A stretch of DNA of 64,000 bases, taken from the NCBI GenBank assembly GCA_029259935.1, contig JAJDEH010000156.1, forward strand, positions 1 to 64,000, given 5' to 3'. Source of the stretch: Planctomycetota bacterium (GTDB lineage Bacteria > Planctomycetota > Planctomycetia > Pirellulales > Pirellulaceae). The position numbers and the translations under genes are program-made. The notes under the pieces are model-generated. The model saw only the letters and a list, made by a program, of their open reading frames with translations, searched no databases and had not been told where the DNA came from. Below are positions 62,780 to 64,000 of the stretch, piece by piece; position 1 is the first letter of the stretch; each line of letters starts with the position of its first letter.

Positions 62780-63607
62780 TCAGTCAATGTCCAGCACGCG
62801 CTGAATCGTGGGCTGGCCGTAGACGGCCTGGCCGGTGAAAACCTCCAGGTTATCCAAGATCCGTGCGTGACCGGAACTGTGGGTGTGTCCGCATAGAACG
62901 GTCATCTTGCGATCAGGATGCGCGGACATGATTTCCATGAGAGCCGCCCCCACGGCCTGGCAGGTGAAGTGCGGTGCCCAGTTGTCGTCGGACAGTTGGC
63001 CCTCATGCCAACACGCCTCACGAAATGGCGGGACGTGGGTGAGAACCAAAACTCGGTTGCTCGTCTCCAAGGCCGTGGGAAGAATTTGGCGAAAATGTTC
63101 GGCGGCCTCGTCTCCCAACGCATTCAGTCGTGCCAGCAGATCGGGCGTCAATTCAGGCATTGGGCCGTCGACCAGACTCAGTTCGGCAAGTTCCTCGATA
63201 AGCAGATAGTCATTCAAAACGACATCCGACTGAAGAAAGTCGCCAATCCGGCCGTCGCCCCATCCGCCGTGGCCAACCAGAGTTGCCGATTCGCTGAGTT
63301 GGACGACCCCCGCGGCGGGCAGCCACGCGACGAGCGGCGATTCGTAGCTCAGCAACTCGGCTTCTTCGCGGACGGTGGTGATCGAGCCCCGATAAAAGTC
63401 GTGATTGCCGAGTACAAAGAAGATCGGCAACTGAGTGGCGGCGGCCAACTGACGAATTGCCTCGGAAAAGGAGTCGGCTTCGGCGATATCGCCGCCGATC
63501 AACATGGCGTCCGCCCCGCATTGTTGGACACGCTCGCCCAAGGCCGAGAATTCTTCCGGATCGACGAAATTCAGATGGATATCCGTAAGCCAAGCTAGTT
63601 GAGTCAT
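62780..63607 (-). CDS. Metallophosphoesterase (calcineurin-like)
   Basis: A 275-residue two-metal phosphoesterase with the family signature: D-x-H (D9, H11 in WLTDIHL), GGDI (D40), GNHD (N68, H69, D70 in LGNHDFYRG), and GHTHSSG near the C-terminus. ATG at 63607 gives the standard family start; the extended frame to 63694 is not conserved in appearance. The substrate is not predictable; it has no signal, so cytoplasmic. It is convergent with the RidA-like gene, overlapping none. Confidence 0.93.
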   Translation of the reverse strand: MTQLAWLTDIHLNFVDPEEFSALGERVQQCGADAMLIGGDIAEADSFSEAIRQLAAATQLPIFFVLGNHDFYRGSITTVREEAELLSYESPLVAWLPAAGVVQLSESATLVGHGGWGDGRIGDFLQSDVVLNDYLLIEELAELSLVDGPMPELTPDLLARLNALGDEAAEHFRQILPTALETSNRVLVLTHVPPFREACWHEGQLSDDNWAPHFTCQAVGAALMEIMSAHPDRKMTVLCGHTHSSGHARILDNLEVFTGQAVYGQPTIQRVLDID

Positions 63608-63885
63608 ATCGTCGAATTTGGCTGACCTGAATGGATGTCTCTCGGAGCATTCGCCCGCATTCAGTCTAGCTTTCATAAACAGGGGAGACCACACCGCTCG
63701 ATCTGGCGGCGGCGTCTTGGAAATCGAGCTATTGGAAGGTGGTGAGTGTTGGGGTTATGGCGGAGCGTGAGATTCCCCGCTACCTTCTCTATTGACGTGA
63801 GTTGAACCTCGCGGCTCGTGGGACCCGCTGGACTCGGTCTCGCTAGACCATCGAATTACAAATACACCTCATCCAACTGCGCGCC

Positions 63886-64000
63886 ATGGCATCCAAAACA
63901 GCAAAAAAACGTAAGCCGATCGCACCGGCTGACATGAAACGATACGCGCTCATTTCGAGCCCACGTATTTCACCAACGGGCAAACAAGTGGTGTTCGCGG
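63886..64000 (+). CDS. Start of an S9-type (prolyl oligopeptidase-like) peptidase, partial
   Basis: The frame from ATG at 63886 reads MASKTAKKRKPIAPADMKRY and later SSPRISPTGKQVVFA, the typical first blade of the TolB-like propeller in acylaminoacyl-peptidase/S9 proteins (R-x-SP-G..V-F). It runs off the right edge, so the hydrolase domain is not seen. A lysine-rich N-terminus and no signal peptide are evident. Assignment rests on one motif. Confidence 0.65.
   Translation, partial: MASKTAKKRKPIAPADMKRYALISSPRISPTGKQVVFA

Overview
The window reads as chromosomal DNA of a planctomycete, most like a member of the Pirellulales. I infer this from gene content typical of that phylum: DUF1501/DUF1800 and DUF1552 Tat-exported proteins, a PVC-type membrane-bound-dehydrogenase/HEAT/cytochrome c protein, a sulfatase with a C-terminal LamG domain, an FGE-like protein, flotillin-like FloA, and many secreted proteins of unknown function. 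Base composition is moderately high GC throughout, with a slightly AT-richer patch around 31.6-33.5 kb. I found no rRNA or convincing tRNA gene, no CRISPR array, no integrase and no IS element.

Layout. 1-8 kb: the 5' end of prfB (minus strand) with its programmed +1 frameshift site, a secreted ankyrin protein, mnmA, an MscS-type channel, floA, an FGE-fold protein and an HNH-like protein. 8-20.7 kb: a sulfatase cut by an in-frame amber codon from its LamG tail, several unrecognised planctomycete proteins, class II fructose-bisphosphate aldolase with a structured leader candidate, a divergent glycosyltransferase/methyltransferase pair, two membrane proteins and a SUFU-domain protein. 20.9-29.8 kb: the standout, a six-gene minus-strand operon for a nitrite oxidoreductase/nitrate reductase-type enzyme (type II DMSO-reductase family). 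In transcription order it runs cupredoxin-like lipoprotein, a membrane-anchored fusion of diheme cytochrome c with a heme-b domain (gamma), Tat-exported molybdenum alpha subunit, a 118-residue unknown, four-cluster iron-sulfur beta subunit, TorD-type chaperone. A NapH/CcoG-like membrane Fe-S protein lies about 4 kb further upstream on the same strand.

30-34 kb: a secreted unknown and a small plus-strand islet (DUF1963, a probable DUF6985 protein, a zinc-ribbon membrane protein) with a likely homopolymer frameshift. 34.8-47.3 kb: NapH-like gene, a DUF1800-DUF1501 pair separated by a strong hairpin, a VWA/prenyltransferase-like membrane gene pair, a Gfo/Idh/MocA oxidoreductase, DUF1552, a block of nested palindromic repeats, and a secreted alpha/beta hydrolase. 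47.3-64 kb: a TolC-family lipoprotein with a glycine-rich insertion, a coiled-coil membrane protein, a rhomboid protease, the large PVC heme/HEAT protein, a trypsin-like protease with a TPR-like tail, a DUF1501 gene translationally coupled to a beta-propeller gene, a RidA-like protein, a metallophosphoesterase and the start of an S9-type peptidase.

How the parts fit. The nitrite oxidoreductase-like operon looks self-contained: catalytic alpha, electron-relay beta, a heme subunit anchored in the membrane, a possible copper carrier and a dedicated chaperone, all on the outer face of the cytoplasmic membrane. Whether it oxidises nitrite or reduces nitrate (or another oxyanion) cannot be read from sequence. 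The other genes are mainly housekeeping, envelope and the phylum's secreted protein families.
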